Source: Sclerurus mexicanus (lineage: Eukaryota > Chordata > Aves > Passeriformes > Furnariidae). Taken from it: DNA of 64,000 nucleotides. The notes below the pieces were generated by a model. The model was not told the DNA's origin. It saw only the letters and a program-made list of their open reading frames with translations, and did not search any database. A program made the position numbers and the translations under genes. Below are positions 63,260 to 64,000 of this stretch, in pieces. Within the stretch, counting starts at the first letter, position 1, and the number at the start of each line of letters is the position of its first letter. Where the stretch lies: positions 62,001 to 126,000 of the forward strand of contig VWZF01003020.1 of the NCBI GenBank assembly GCA_013396755.1, read 5' to 3'.

Positions 63260-64000
63260 GTGAGCACAACAGGGCAGGGGGGGAGACACAGCACAGCCAG
63301 CCCCACCTGGATTTAGGGAACAGCTCAGCTGGGCTCTTCTGTTTTCATGGAGAACTTGGGTGGGGCCCAAGGCACAGATCTGTGTTCTGTTCACTCTGGC
63401 AAACTCACTGTGCACAGAGACTGAGCACATCTCAGGTACACCTCAGGAGGAAGAAGCATTCCTGTAGATGACAGTCTCCTCTCACGGCCGTTTTGGTTTT
63501 TAATCAGTCTTAATTACCTGCTGTGCTGCCTCTTCCTTATTGCCTGTAACTGCCTGAGAACACAAAGCCCCTCTCCCCAGTTACAGCCACAGGAATTGGT
63601 GCCCTGGCAGCAGGAATGCTGCAACAAACACAACCTTGTGCTTGGACCATCCCAAAGAAGGATGTCCAGAAAGAGTAAACAGCACTGGGGAACATACAGG
63701 AAACAATTCTTCAGCCTTAGTCCCAGCTGCAGCTTAATGCTGATGTCATGTTCCTGAAGGGGAAAACAGTGTCCCATGGAAGTTCAGACACAACACTGCT
63801 TACTAAAAAGGTCTGACAGTGTTTATGGGAAAGCAGCTCTGTTGGTGTCTCATCATCCAGGCCCTAACTCTGTCCTGCCTCTAAAGGGCACCTGGAAAGT
63901 TTGGTTTGCAGGATCACAGCTGTCATTGTTACAAGCAGAATTTGGTTTGGGATGTGCCTTCTCAGAACAAAGATCAAAGCATTAACTCTCTGCCTTTTCT
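63260..64000 (+). other. Start of intron 7 of the second Gla protease
   Basis: No coding exon for the remaining catalytic part (an Asp-containing NDIA-like block or a GDSGGP block) appears before the window ends. The corresponding PROC intron is 3.6 kb, so the final exon probably lies to the right. No repeats were recognised. Confidence 0.6.

Overview
This is vertebrate, almost certainly avian, nuclear DNA. The genes are split by consensus GT-AG introns. CR1 LINE copies are the recognisable interspersed repeats, including one retaining the open C-terminal part of the CR1 reverse-transcriptase ORF, and two antisense endogenous-retrovirus LTR-like segments are present. The intact product sequences are very close to the mammalian and bird families. 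Nothing in the window is prokaryotic or organellar. One ambiguous base occurs at 16884.

Layout, all genes on the + strand, head to tail. (1) 1-35289 is the 3' part of diacylglycerol kinase delta (DGKD). The first 11.6 kb is intron. It is followed by 27 coding exons (11620-35289) for the C-terminal part of the PH domain, two C1 domains, the split catalytic domain (DAGKc and DAGKa, separated by a long acidic/serine-rich linker), a C-terminal helical region and the SAM domain. The exons sum to 3303 bases, an exact multiple of three with a terminal stop, which supports the model. A roughly 4 kb 3' UTR runs to a poly(A) signal at 39326. (2) 39351-44055 is intergenic, with one CR1 fragment and a candidate liver-factor site cluster. 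(3) 44056-52711 is a complete eight-exon protein C gene (PROC), 432 residues. (4) 52790-55201 is a short intergenic spacer with a close HNF1-type match. (5) 55202-63259 holds the first seven coding exons of a second vitamin-K-dependent protease with the same exon phases. Its last, catalytic exon lies beyond the window. It resembles factors VII and X more than protein C in the Gla domain and in the extra cysteine pair before PWQ. It has a degenerate EGF1 and an activation peptide of about 183 residues carrying four N-glycosylation sequons.

DGKD works in lipid second-messenger signalling: it phosphorylates diacylglycerol to phosphatidic acid and oligomerises through its SAM domain. The two proteases belong to the plasma coagulation/anticoagulation system and are expected to be secreted by liver, with Gla domains binding membrane in a calcium-dependent way. 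The tandem Gla-protease pair, and above all the second gene with its outsized activation peptide, is the most interesting content. All functional statements rest on sequence reading and family knowledge; no search was run.
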